A stretch of DNA of 64,000 nt from Paragordius varius. Its lineage: Eukaryota > Nematomorpha. The notes below the pieces were generated by a model. The model was not told the DNA's origin and ran no database searches. It saw nothing but the letters and a program-made list of their open reading frames with translations. Position 1 is the stretch's first letter. Each line of letters opens with the position of its first letter. This document shows, piece by piece, positions 12,200 to 25,854 of this stretch. The DNA is taken from contig OZ176057.1 of NCBI GenBank assembly GCA_964247055.1, positions 2,604,001-2,668,000 on the forward strand. The letters are read 5' to 3'. A program made the translations under genes and the position numbers.

Positions 12200-15100
12200 T
12201 TAAAGACTAGATTTTTTAGTGGTAGAAAGAGTGCTGCGAGGATGCAAAAAATTATATAATTTTTGAGCAGCAATCTTATTTTCCAGGATTTGAGTTAATT
12301 CTTCTAAAGTCGTTTGTGTACATAAGTGAGTCAGGTTTGGGATTTTATTATAAATCAGGGCAACGTTTCGGGTATTTAAACCTGGCATTCGAATTAACAT
12401 ATTTCTGGCAGCTTGAGTGTATGTTGATTGGGTTATAGTTGAATCTATAATTGCATTTGTGATAAAATAAAGATATATTTAGGCATGGATAATAAGTTTT
12501 TAGATGAAAATTAGTATTTTAAATACCTAAAAAGTAAAAATTAAAGATCTTATTCCACCTTAAAATGATATTTTTCACCTTTATTTTACCTATGTTTTAA
12601 TTTAAAATAAAAGTAACTAATTTACATAATTCATATTTGGCATGTTTAATTTAAGGATAATAATATTTTCGATTTCAAGTATTGTCTTAAAACTTTAATT
12701 TTTGCTTGAGAAGATATATGAAAATAAGTTATTAAAAGAAAATATCTCCATAACTTTATAAAATCAGGAAAAAATTTATGTAAAAACATAACCTATATAG
12801 GGATTTTAATATCAATTCTCGAATACAAATGTTGGCATACCTAATATTTAACAATCTTAATCCTTAAAGTTTTGAGATTTAATATTTCTTATCAAAAACA
12901 AGGTTATTGTCAGACTTAAAATCGAAAAAAGTTATTTAAATTCTTATCTTTCCAACGTTTAAATCATCGCTTCTTAGAAATGTGATTGTCGCACACATAC
13001 CTCCAACAAAATTGAATATTTTTCAAAAACAAGGTTATTGTTGGAATTAAATAACTCTTTTATCTAGAAAAGTTAATTAAACTCTTATTTTTCCCAAGTT
13101 TTAAATTCACGTTCTCTTAGAAATTTAATAATCGTAGAAAACCTCCAACAAAATTGAATATTTGTTACCAAAAACAAGATTATTATTGTACTTAAAATCT
13201 AGAAAAATTTATAAACTCTTTCTTATTTTCCCAAATTTTATCAAACACTTCTTAAAAATGTGATTGTCACACACATACCTCCAACAAAATTGTCAGGATT
13301 AGGTTCTTCCTTATGGCGTTTAAGTTGAATAAAAATCCCAATTATAAAAGCTTAGTTTTAATATTTTTCATCAAAAACAAGATTATGGTTGGACTTAAAA
13401 TCTAAAAAAGTTAATTAAACTCTTATTTTCCCCAAATTTTAACATACAATGTAATAATTGTAGAAAACCTCCAACAAAATTGTCAGGATTAGGTTCTTCC
13501 TTATGGCGTTTAAGTTGAATGAACAGCCGAGCAGTCATGGCGGGATTCGTGGACCAAATAAGTCTTAGGGTTGGAAACGTTTTCGTTAACAACACAAGTT
13601 TGGATTGTATGTCAAAGGGTGAAATCTCTGAACTAAATGTTGTACCACTGGTCATACTAGTATTATTTTTATTGTAGGATGATGGTCGAACCTTAGGAAA
13701 ACATGGTGTGTATAATAAATTTAGTTTTTGTTTAACAAAATATGGTTTGAGATTTGGGTTGGTTAAAATGTTTGATTTACGAGGTTATATGGTTATATTA
13801 AAATACAAATTAGCTATATATAATGAAATATTCAAAAAATCACCTATAAACCATTTTTGTGATGTTTTTGTTTCTAAAACGCTACCAAATACTAACTATA
13901 ATCTTACTTATTCTCCAACCCACCCCCCTATTCAAGTCCAAAAATCAAAATTATATTGAATTTTTAGTAAATTTATATAAAGAAAAGTTTCATTTTTCTT
14001 TTGATACAAAAATAAAAAATTAATTTCGCTTACCTTTAACCAAAACGGTCTAAATTCATCATCGAATTCGAGGAGTAGGATAGGCCTTGTAAAAGCAGAA
14101 ACCATAGATTGACATTGGGTATATAAGCGCCCCGAAGCAAAAGATTGTACCAAGTCTGGTATACTTTTTCGTTCAACACAAGTTTGAGGTGTAAGTATGT
14201 AATCACCTACCCTTAGAGTTAAGGGTATGAGTGTTATGTAGTTTTGAAACGTTGACTGTTCTACGACAAAAATTATAAAGACACTATTATGTATATAAAT
14301 GGATTTTAGAGCGCATGAACAATATAAAACCGATATAAATTTCGTGGCAGTTGGAAACATTTGCGGATATTCCATTTACTTTTCATTCCCAACCTTGAAA
14401 AATTCAAATTTACCCTTGAACAATTCAAATTCACCCTAAAAACAATTTATGTGTTATCGGGCTAATATAACTCAGTATTCATACTTAATATATTTGTATG
14501 GCATACTTTATTGATTTTTCAGTAATTTTAGACGAAATTTATTTTTAAAAACACATTATTTATTTTTAGATTAAATTTGAAATGTTCAAGGGTCAATTTA
14601 AATTGTTCAAGGGTGAATTTGAACTGTAAATGGTATATTTAACATAAAGAGATTTAACAAATAATTTATGAGGCCAAAAAACCCCTAGAGGGCCGCCGTT
14701 TTATTACAACTGTATGAAAAAACATGAAATTATACATAGACAAAAAAAAGGGTAAAAATAGTCGAATATATGAAAGACAAACTACTATATTTTTTCAAAC
14801 TTATTGTTTCTATATAAAGTGTTTAAATGCTTTTGTAAATTATAAAACTCATGTTAAGTATATACATTTCTATCACATACTTTAAATTAAAAAAAAAACA
14901 ATGAAAACAGGTTTGAAAAAGTATAGCGGTTATATGGTCTTTATATTTTTACGTTTTGTCCGTAAAATTATAATTTTTACTATAATAAGTTAGGGTAAAA
15001 TCTAATATAAATAAAAAAAGTAAAAGCCTAGACAATATAATAGAAATATAATTGAATAAAAATTGGTGCGTATAGATATATGCATTTTCATTGCGATTTT

Positions 15101-17602
15101 TAGTTTCTTTTCGTCAATAAATTTTGACACTGCAAATAATATTGGAAATTTTTAATTTTTGCACAAAAAATAAAAAAAATATATTATATGAAAAATTAAT
15201 AATTTAAAGTTTTCTCAGACAAACTATATAAGTTTAATTGCGATTGTGTATCTTATTCAATTTTTGGGTAAAAAATCAAAATAACATTTTTTTTCAGAAC
15301 AAGGTTATTGAAATACTCTAAAAACGGTTTTTAGAAATTAATCCATTTTCAATATATTTTCAAACCATTAAAAATAAATTTTACTAAATTTACCGTCCAC
15401 CATGCAAATTGATGAATAAAAAATCAGATTTTTGATATAAAATCAAAAGTAAATTTTCATTAAATAAATTTGGGTATCAGTTTTGATCTAACTAACAAAA
15501 TATTTACCATTAAGTTCGGTTTCAAATGTTGAAACGTTTTGAGTTTCAGTAATTGGAATATCATATAGTACAGAGGGGAGATCACTTCGAAATTCACGCA
15601 CATCAATTAATATAATCATGGCTGGGGGTTGCTTTTGAATATTAGAATTTTGATTTCGTTGAGCTTTTTCAAACATGGATAGACCTATCCATAGCATACT
15701 TATTACAATTAATTAGCATGCGTTAATAAATTTTTGCCTTTTTATAGAGGAAAATATTAACCAATACTTGGAAAATTAGATATGTAAAGTTGAAAAGTTA
15801 TAAAAAGATTAAATTTTCCTAAAGTATCCACTTAATAATACTAAATCAAATATAACATTAAACTTTTTTTATTTTCAAAAACATGATGAATTAGTAATAT
15901 TTTCTAAATAAAAGTTATAAGACATATATTTTATTAAAAAGTTTATTTTTAAATTCAAGAAAATTGATTTTACATCCAATTTACATTTAAATGACCATTT
16001 TGCAGCTCAAAATGTTAAAAAATGTATAGGGTTATCATTGTATGGGAAAAATATTTATTTTTTTTTAAAAATTTTATTTTTTTTCTAGTAATTTAAAATT
16101 TTATTACGATAAGTATTACCTCCAGATTTTCTAGTATCCTCATTACTGAATTTCACACCAGATGTGGAAGGAATCAAGGTGTTATCCTGCTGAGCACGTG
16201 ACGTGCTATACGTCTCATGATTGGTCGGAATCACTAAATCCTAAAAAAAGGAAAACATAATTAATAAATTCAAATTCACCCTAAAAATAAATTATTTGTT
16301 TTCGAGCTAATATAACTCATCATTAATATGAAATATACTTTTACGACATAGTTTATTATTTTATCAGTATTATATTAATTTTAAACCTAATTTCATTGTT
16401 TAAAAATATGAAAAAATATAGGTAATTTTTAATGTTAAAGAACACATAATATATTTTAGGGTGAATTTGAACTCCAAATGGTATATATTGTAAAAATAAG
16501 TAATGATAAAAAGCAAAATTAGTATAACAATTATGCATAAAAAGTGATCGTAACTAAAATTTCAAAATAATTATATATAAAAATAAATTATTAAAATAAA
16601 CTCTAAAGAAAGTGTGAAAATTAGTTACATTTTTTAAAAAATCCATTAAATGGTTATTTATGAAAAGCAACACTTTTTAATATTCTGTTTATCTACCACC
16701 ATATATAATTACAGGAAAAAGAAATATAAATTATTATATAAAATTAATGAGTTATGAACTCCTAGACTATAAAAAATCAAAATATTTAAAAATTTTACGA
16801 ATGTATAATATTTAGTTTAAATTTTCCTATGCCTTACAATGTACAAAAATACTGAAGAATTGAATATTCAAAAATCTGTTTTGGAAAAAGGCTGGTCTTA
16901 AACATAATCTTAACATAATTAAAACAATTTTTACACGTTTTTACTATAGTATACCTTAGAAAAACTAATTTATACTTTAGTTATGAAAAAAATATATTTT
17001 AATAACTGCTAAAAACTCAAAAAAATCTAAAAAAGCTTTATCACTTCTATTCATTTATATAAAACCGCCACCACAAGATATATACGTATTATATCATAAA
17101 TTTTGTATAAAAAATCAAAGACCTTGCTAAAAAATCTGAAAAAAACCTTATATTTTATTTAAAACCGCCCCCACAAATAACTACGTCGTATTATATCATA
17201 CATTTTGTATACCACACTTACCCGTTTTTGGGCGATTAAGTTTTCAAATGCATTTTTTTCCTGTTTCAGACTAGTTAGGTAGCTCTGTTCCTCTAACGAA
17301 TCCTCATACACGAGAAAATAAACCTTGATTTGAGCAGCCAGCATTAAAAGTTGTTGATTTTTGTCATTTGCTTTTTGTTCAAGGCTATTGTCATCAACAT
17401 TTTGATTATTATCACCGAATAATTTGTTACAAGAGTTTCGATGTCTTAAAGCTTGATAAACCTTAAGTTAGAGGTAAAAATTTTGTAATATAATATATTA
17501 ATTTAGAATTGTTTTAATACTTTCAGAAAAAAATGATTGGAATCCAATTGTATCATAAATTTTGAAAGGGTGAAAGGTATAGAACCATAAAATAAAATGT
17601 GG

Positions 17603-17633
<31 letters not shown>

Positions 17634-18085
17634 CCGAAAATAATAGGTTATATAAAATTTTAAGATTAAAAAAATGTGGTTTACTCTTTGTAAAATAATC
17701 AAAAACTTTATCGTTTATATTAACATTAATATGCACATTTTTTAGGTTAATTAAAAATTGGTTTATAATAAAATTCTCCAACTATTATAGGGCCTGCTGA
17801 ATAAAAACTAGTATATACTAAAAACTAGGTTTTTTCCAGCATATACTAGCTATGTATTGAATAAAAAAATATATTGCTTTTACTATCCAGTACGTACTAT
17901 GTTTACCAGTATTTACTGACAAATATCATTGAATAAAAATTGTCTTTTTACAAATTTTACCTAGTACCTACTGGTTTTTTTAAGCTGGTAAATAGCAACA
18001 TTTTAAACTATTATTTTTTCACTTAAAATAATATCGGTTATATTTTGATAAAATTTATAAGATAAATGTTTTTTAAATTACATGA

Positions 18086-18121
<36 letters not shown>

Positions 18122-19957
18122 TATTAATATATTAATTAAATATTATTTGTTTTATTATTAATAATAATTTTTTTCCATCTCTATTTTAAGCTTTGTGAGT
18201 TCAATTTGCAGAGATTATACTTTTGTTAAAAAATATTGGTTTTTTTTCAAGAATGTCCACAATCATCATTTTCTTCGATTATTTCATTTTTGTGTAAAAT
18301 ATTTGAGTTTATATACTTTATAATGACCTTAATTTTATTTTATAAACATTTAAATTTTATATATTTGAGTGAATTTTGAATTAAGCTATTTTATATATAA
18401 AAAACCACCGATTTATTCATATTCGAGTTATGATTAAGATAAAATGACCTTTTCATATTTTGGTTAAAAATTAAATATATCTTTAAGGAAACTAACTCCC
18501 AAGATGCAAATGGAGGTATTTATAATATCATGAATCTAGATTTTGTGTTAAGATATCATGGAGATCCGGGATATCAAGCGGGTATAGGACATGATTTTAA
18601 TGTTCATAGTTCCACATTATGCAAAACTATACCTAAAGTATGGACGAAATAGTATCAAAATATCATTGGGTAAAAATTCCCAAGTCATTTGAAGAGCTTA
18701 ATATGGCGAATAAATTATGGCTATCCAAATATAAAAGGCCAACTGCTATTGGTTGCATTGATTGTTCACACTTTGAAATATTAAGATTTAAAGAAAATGT
18801 TGAGGCCTATATAAATCGAAAGGGTCGATGTACCCTCAATGTACAATTTACATGTAATGCCAATGAAGAAATTACAACCGTGGATGCACAATGGCCAGGA
18901 TCTGTACATGATTCAAGGATATGGCGAAACACGATTGTTCAGTCATATATGTGCAAACAAAATGAAATTTGTTTGTTAGGTGATAATGGATATCCACTCT
19001 TCTATCATCCTGGCTCCTAACCCCCTTCAAAAATACGATGATCGATAACGGAAAAAATTCAATTACATTGTTCTGAAAGAAACATTATCGAGCGCAGGTT
19101 TTCGGTCAAATGAAGACCCGATTTCCTATACTTGGTAACGAAATTCGTTTAAGTCTAGAACGAATCCCAAAACTTATATTAACATGTTCCATATTACATA
19201 ATGTATCCAAATATATTAACGAACCCTTAACAGAATTTTTTAGTAATTCATATTTTGATATTGAATATGTGGAAGATTGTGAAGCAAATATTGATCTAAC
19301 CCAAATACTCAAGGCTGAAAAATGAAACGAGATTTAATTGTTCAAACATTATTTTGATTTATTTTTTGTGTATTTATGAATAAATGTGTATTAATAAATG
19401 CATTATTTAAAAATATGGGTAGATAATCGATATTTATTTTCCAAAAGTTAGACTTTCTATTTTACATTATAAATTTTTCAAAGGCATTTTATGAATGAAA
19501 TCGAAAAAAAACAAAATGAAAATAAACATTTTACACATACTAAAGACTTAAGTATGTACATGATAGTAAGTACCTATTTTTATTCAATGTTTTTTCAAAA
19601 ATTGGTACATACTATCAAGCACCTACTACCCAGTAGGTGCTTGTTTTTATTCAGCAGGCCCATAATAACAACTTATTCAAAATCTAAGAAGTACATTCTA
19701 ACCATTAAAAAATTAATTAATTTATAAATTATTAAACTTCTTTAAAATTCCCATAAAAGTTACTTCAATTTGGCGCGTAACATATAGATCAGGATCATTT
19801 ATGATTATATGGTCGGCATTTAGGTCTAACCAGGTGTCGATTAAATTACCCGTTTTCGATATAATATCAGTGTAACATAAACAATGTATCATTTGTGAAT
19901 CAAGATATGACATATTAATGTTGCCAAAATTTTGCGTTTCAAACGTTCCTAAAAAAA

Positions 19958-19999
<42 letters not shown>

Positions 20000-22900
20000 T
20001 TATTGCTACATATATTAAAAATATACAGTTTAAAGTCTCTTTTTTCCTTATTTATGTAAGGGTAAAAACTTAAATTGTATCCGGACATGTAAAGGCTCGC
20101 TTTAAAACTCGCCCAACTGCCCAGGGCTGACAATAAAATAAAAAAAAATTGCCTAGTTTCGGGGTTCGAACCCTGGCCCGGTGCCCTAACTACCTTTTAT
20201 ACCAATTTCAATGTTAATTGAATCAATATATTTAATTAATATTTATTAGTCAGTCCTTGATTGAATGCTGCTAATTCATTATTTTACCTCTTTGTCTCAA
20301 AAATATCTGTGTAAAAGGAAAAATGATATAACTTTTAACTAATACTCTAAAAATTCAGGGAGTTAAAGAAAATGGAAAAAAAATTGTAAAAATAAAATGA
20401 AAATAACCCCAATTATAAAAAATATACCCCTATTTTTGAAAAAACATGCCCTCTAAATCATATAGAAAAAATAATTTCAAAAGTAATTAATAGATATAAG
20501 TAACTTTTAGATTGTGTGGGTGGTAAGCCATTATTTTTTGTAATGATTTTCTTGTTTTTAATACTTTTCCCGCCAGTAAAAGTCGTCGTTTTTAATCGTT
20601 TATTAATATTTTTGTTGAATTTCGTAAATGATTTTTTCTATATATATATATATATATATATTGTAAGTATAAAAATTGGGTATAGAATAGAATATTGAAA
20701 GCAATTTTGCTAAAAAACTCTAATAATATTGCTAAAATTTTTATAAAATCCACATATTTCAAAGATTTTCTTGAGCTTTTGTATAGAAAGAAACTTTTAG
20801 ATTGAGGTAGTTTTTAAAACTTAAGGGCTTATTACTATTAATAAAAATTTAATGATTTATATAACTAATAATGCAATTTTACATTTCAATATTAAAAAAA
20901 AAATTATATATTCAGAAAAAAAAACTTTCAAAATAAAAAATTAAAGATACATAGTAAATTAAAAGCACTTCAATACTGTTTTATAACAAAATATATTTTT
21001 TGTCATTATACACTTTTTATACTTCAATTTTAATTTTTAACCCTGGACTTGACATTAATTGACACAATTTTACTGTAATTAAAAAAAATACTTTATTGTT
21101 CTCAGGTACCATTATATATTCTTCATTTTTGATATCTGCATCACAAAAATATATTGAATAAAAAAACCAAAAATTAATTTTAATTAAAAAATAATAAAAA
21201 ATACCAATTTTTGAAATGTCATCATTGGATTGCAAAGTATTTTCAACAATTTTATTATTAAAATTATTGTCAAATAATTTAGCTTTTGATATATAAGTTT
21301 GAATATCAGTAATTGTATCTTGATGCTTTACCATTATACAGATTGTAGGACTTTTATTGGTCGTAATTCCAAAATCCACAATATTTTCAGTGTTGATTTT
21401 GGGTTCAAATTCACTTTTTATATCATTTTTTTCATTTTCAAAAAATGTTTGTGCGGATTTAATATGTTTGGATTCATTTTCGAAATTAAAAGTATCTAAG
21501 TTTTTAAAAAATATAAAAAATAAAAAAAATAAAAAGATAAAATAAAATTATTTTAAAATTACGCTTTTATGATATGATGCTTTTTTGTTATTATATCATA
21601 AGTTAGGCAAAGCAGTTTACAGTTATAATTGTAATTATATAAACAAACGTTTAAAAATTTTATTTTTTTAAAAAAAAATGGCCCCAAAAAGTTGCCTTTT
21701 TAATGTTAATAAAAAAAATTCCATTAATAATTTAAAAATTAATTTTTCCAAAGATAATTTTTTTTGAAAAAATTTAATCCATTTTTTTAAATTAACTCAA
21801 GTTTATAATTTATATTGAAAATAATAAGTCTATGAATTAACAAAAAATGTTAATAATTTAATGAACATATACACAGAGTATGGATTTTAATGGTTGCTTA
21901 TTTCACACTTCTATAGTAGGGGGCAATTTGCAACACAGTAGTGTATGGAAAAAGCAACAAAATGTTCAATAAAGTATCTTTATTTCACTTTTTTTCCATA
22001 CACTACTGTGCTGCAAATTGCCCCCACCTATAGTCTAAAACAAAAGCAACCATTAAAATGCATACTATATATAAATTACCATTATTCGAAAGAATGTTTG
22101 ATAGAATTTTCGTGAGATTCGTAAATTTTGGATTCTGTTCTATATAGAGAAATAAAATAATGCAATGTTTAAATTTTTATAATATATATATATATATATA
22201 TATATTTATTATGAAGCTTTGAATATTTAGCTATTAAAACTTAAAAAATTATAAATAAACCGTTTTAATTTAAAAAGTAACCATATCAAACCTAAATCAC
22301 CACAAAAATCATATAAAATACATTTTTAAAAACCATCAACTTCGTTATTAAAAACCATTTTTTTTTTCAATAAAATTAATATATACCATTTGAATTTCAA
22401 ATTCACCCTCGTTCAAATTCACCCTAAAAAACTGTGTGCTTTCGAACTAATATAATTCATTAATATAATAAATTTATCTTTATGGCCTAGTTTATTTTTT
22501 TTGCAGTATTATTTTTCAAAACAAAATTTTATTTTTTAAAAATATATAAAAAAGAGGCAATTTTCAATATTAAAAATCATTTAAATTTGAATTGTAAATG
22601 GTATATAAATCTAACCATTGATATCAATTCTATTCTTTGCAAGTTGAAATAGGAGTTCTGACGTAGGCTCCAATAACCATGTTGTATCATTATGAATGTT
22701 TGTCTAACAATAAATATATTGTTAAATTAAAAAATTTAAAAAAAATAAAAAGACAAATATATTTTTTTAAATTTTTTTGATTTTACTTAAATTAATTTAA
22801 TTCAATTATTAAATATATAATTGATTTTGTTGTATCAATATACATGTCTAATTTATACTTTGCAATTCTTAACAGTGAGTTAAAAGTAAAAAAATCAAGA

Positions 22901-23085
22901 TTTAAAAAGTATAGATGTCTTTTAGAAAAATTAGCTTTATTCTTTACGTTTTGTCCGTATAATATTAATTTTTACTGTAAGAAAATTAATTTTAAATGAT
23001 ATATAAAAATTCCAAAAAATTAAGTAAAATTTTTAATTAATTTTTTTTTCGATAAAGAAAACAAAAGTTACTTCTAAAGCCTATT

Positions 23086-23123
<38 letters not shown>

Positions 23124-25783
23124 TTAGATTCGTTAAAAAATGAAATATAGATATTTTTGGATAGACACTCAATATATTCGTATATAAAATAAAATTAAAA
23201 AAATTCAAGAAATATAAAATAATTTTTTTCCAAAAATTTTTTTTATATTATACATTTTACGCCTTATAATTACAATTTTTAAAAATGCTTAACATTAGCT
23301 TTAATCAAAATTTAATGCTTTGTATTTAGATTTTTTTAAATAATAATTGAAATTACTGTAAAACTTTGCAGACCAGCTAATTTCTGAGCTCGCTTTCGAA
23401 TGTCACACAATTCGGTGTAATAGGACAAAGCATCCAATCTATACAAATCCCTATTCAAAGCGGAAAATAATTTTTTTTCAAAAAATAAAGTTTTTCATTG
23501 TTAAAAATATACCATTTACATTTGGAATTCACTCTTGAACAATTCAAATTCACCGTAAAATAAATCATGTGTTTATTAAGAAAAATTATGTAAATTTTAT
23601 AATATTTCCAAAATATGGAATTCTGTTTAAATTTAATATAATGTTGAAAAAATAATAAACTATGTCGTAAAAATATATTTCATATTAATGATTAGTTATA
23701 TTAGCCCGAAAACACATAATATTTTTAGGGTGAATTTAAATTGTTTGAGGGTGAATATGAATTGTAAATGAAATATATAATCCTTTGTGCGTAAAAAACC
23801 CCGGTATTAAAAATGAAATATAATTTTCAATATTCAGATGTAATATTATTAAATATTATAAGTCAACATAATAAAATAAAAAAAGCAAATTAATAAAAAT
23901 TAATTAAATCTGCAGGGGCTAGCCAAAAATAACTTAGAGCTGAGATATCTAAGTTAATCATAAAAAAGACGTATACCAGTGTAAAAAAAAGGTAAGATTT
24001 TATATTTTAAATTTTTACAGCGCACCTCTAAAAAATTTAGCTATTAAGTAAAACATAGTTTTTTAGTATATTATTCGTGTTTTAAAATGGAGAAAAATTA
24101 ATCGTTTGTAGGGTTTTTTTTTCAAAAAACCGTGAAAAGAATTTTTTTGTTTCAAATATAATTTATGTTCACCCCAAAAATAAATTATGTGTTTTTGGGC
24201 AGCTAATATAACTCATCATCCATAATTTAAAATATATTCTTATGGCATAGGTTATTTTTTCAGTATTATATTAATTATAAACACAAAATTTCATTAGATA
24301 ATTCTTTTTAGGGTTGAAAGTCAACTGTAAATGGTATAATATATATATACCCAGTTAATCGACGTAAAGTCCGTAAGGAATGTATAAGGTTTTGCGTTTT
24401 AACCCCCAGTTCATCCCACCAAGGATCAAGTTTAACATGTAAAGTTTCCAAGAAATTTGTGCTAAGCACTGTTTCTAACACAAGTTTTTCTTGAAGGAAA
24501 ACATTAGTAAGGGGACATGAAACTCGAATTTCCTGTCATAAATTATAGAAACGAATAAAAATATAATTGAATATTTTTGGAGGGTTGAAAAATTTGTTTT
24601 TTAACAATTTAAAATGTTTTGAGTTACGTTTTTTATAGCTATATACCTAATATTATATGGCATTTACAATTCAAATTCATCTTGAAACAATTCATACTCA
24701 CCCTTAAACAATTTAAATTTACCCTAAAAATAAATATGCCGGCTAATATAACTCACTATAAATATGAAAATATCTTTATGGCTTACTTTATCTTTTTTCA
24801 GATTATTTTAATTTAAAACAAAATTTTATTTAAAGTTAAAAAAGAATATAGGTAATTATTAATCTTAAAAAAACACAAAATTTATTATATGGCAAATTGA
24901 ATTGTTGAAGGGTAAATTTGAATTGTTCAGGAATGAATTTAAAGTGTAAATGGTATATATATATATTGGTCCAAATTTAAAAATATGCATAATATGGGCC
25001 TTTAAGCGCCTTATTACATTTAAAATTATATGTAATATTGAGAAAACAGCATATATTGTAATTTTTAATAGCTTATTTGCAGAAAATAATGGGCTTTACT
25101 ATTTAATAAAAATCTTATTATGTACAAAACAAACGACTTAATGGGCATAAGTTTGATTAAAACAAAAAATACAGTATAAATTTTAATGGTTGCTTATTTT
25201 ACACTGCTATAGTAGGGCAATTTTCAACACAGGAGTGTATGGAAAAAAGATAAGATATAATTGTTTATTCAAAATTTTGTGGTTTTTTCTATCACTACTG
25301 TGTGGCAAATTGCCCTCCAACAGTGTGAGAGCACCCATTAAAATGCATACTGTAACTCTTATGTACCTTTCTTTTGGAATAAGCTTAATTAAAATTTACC
25401 TTTAAATAAACCCTTAAATTATTTTCCTAAATTTGAAAGAAGTGTAGGATGGTTTATCAGGGATGTCCAATACAAATAGCTTCGTAAGCCGCATTGAAAA
25501 ATCCAAAGGGCTTCAATCGCAAAATATTTAGGAATTAACAATTATTTTAGTAGATTTCCAACATAATAAAACTACTTTTTATTTTAACTATTTTTGGTAG
25601 TTCTTCCAATATTTAGAAAATTTGATCAAAAAAAGTATTTTTACATAGATATCTTAAAATATTCTATTATTTAAAATATCTAAGCTGCAAAAAAAATTAA
25701 GATGGCCGCATGCGATTGGACAGCCCTGGTTTAAATTATTTACTAATATATACAGGATATATTTAATATTTAAAGGGAAAATT

Positions 25784-25854
<71 letters not shown>

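Noticed and set aside
13708-13959. 83-residue plus-strand frame
   Set aside because: It is antisense to XPF intron 12, with low-complexity AT-rich composition and no family resemblance.
18640-19020. 126-residue frame as a stand-alone host gene
   Set aside because: It is the central piece of a Harbinger transposase, between transposon ends, with homologous sequence continuing in other frames on both sides.
20150-20200. A tRNA gene around GGTTCGAACCC
   Set aside because: The anticodon arm and acceptor pairing are missing; a SINE remnant fits better.
24619-25405. Small plus-strand frames opposite XPF intron 3
   Set aside because: They cover a family A MITE and a family E MITE and have AT-driven composition with no recognisable domain.
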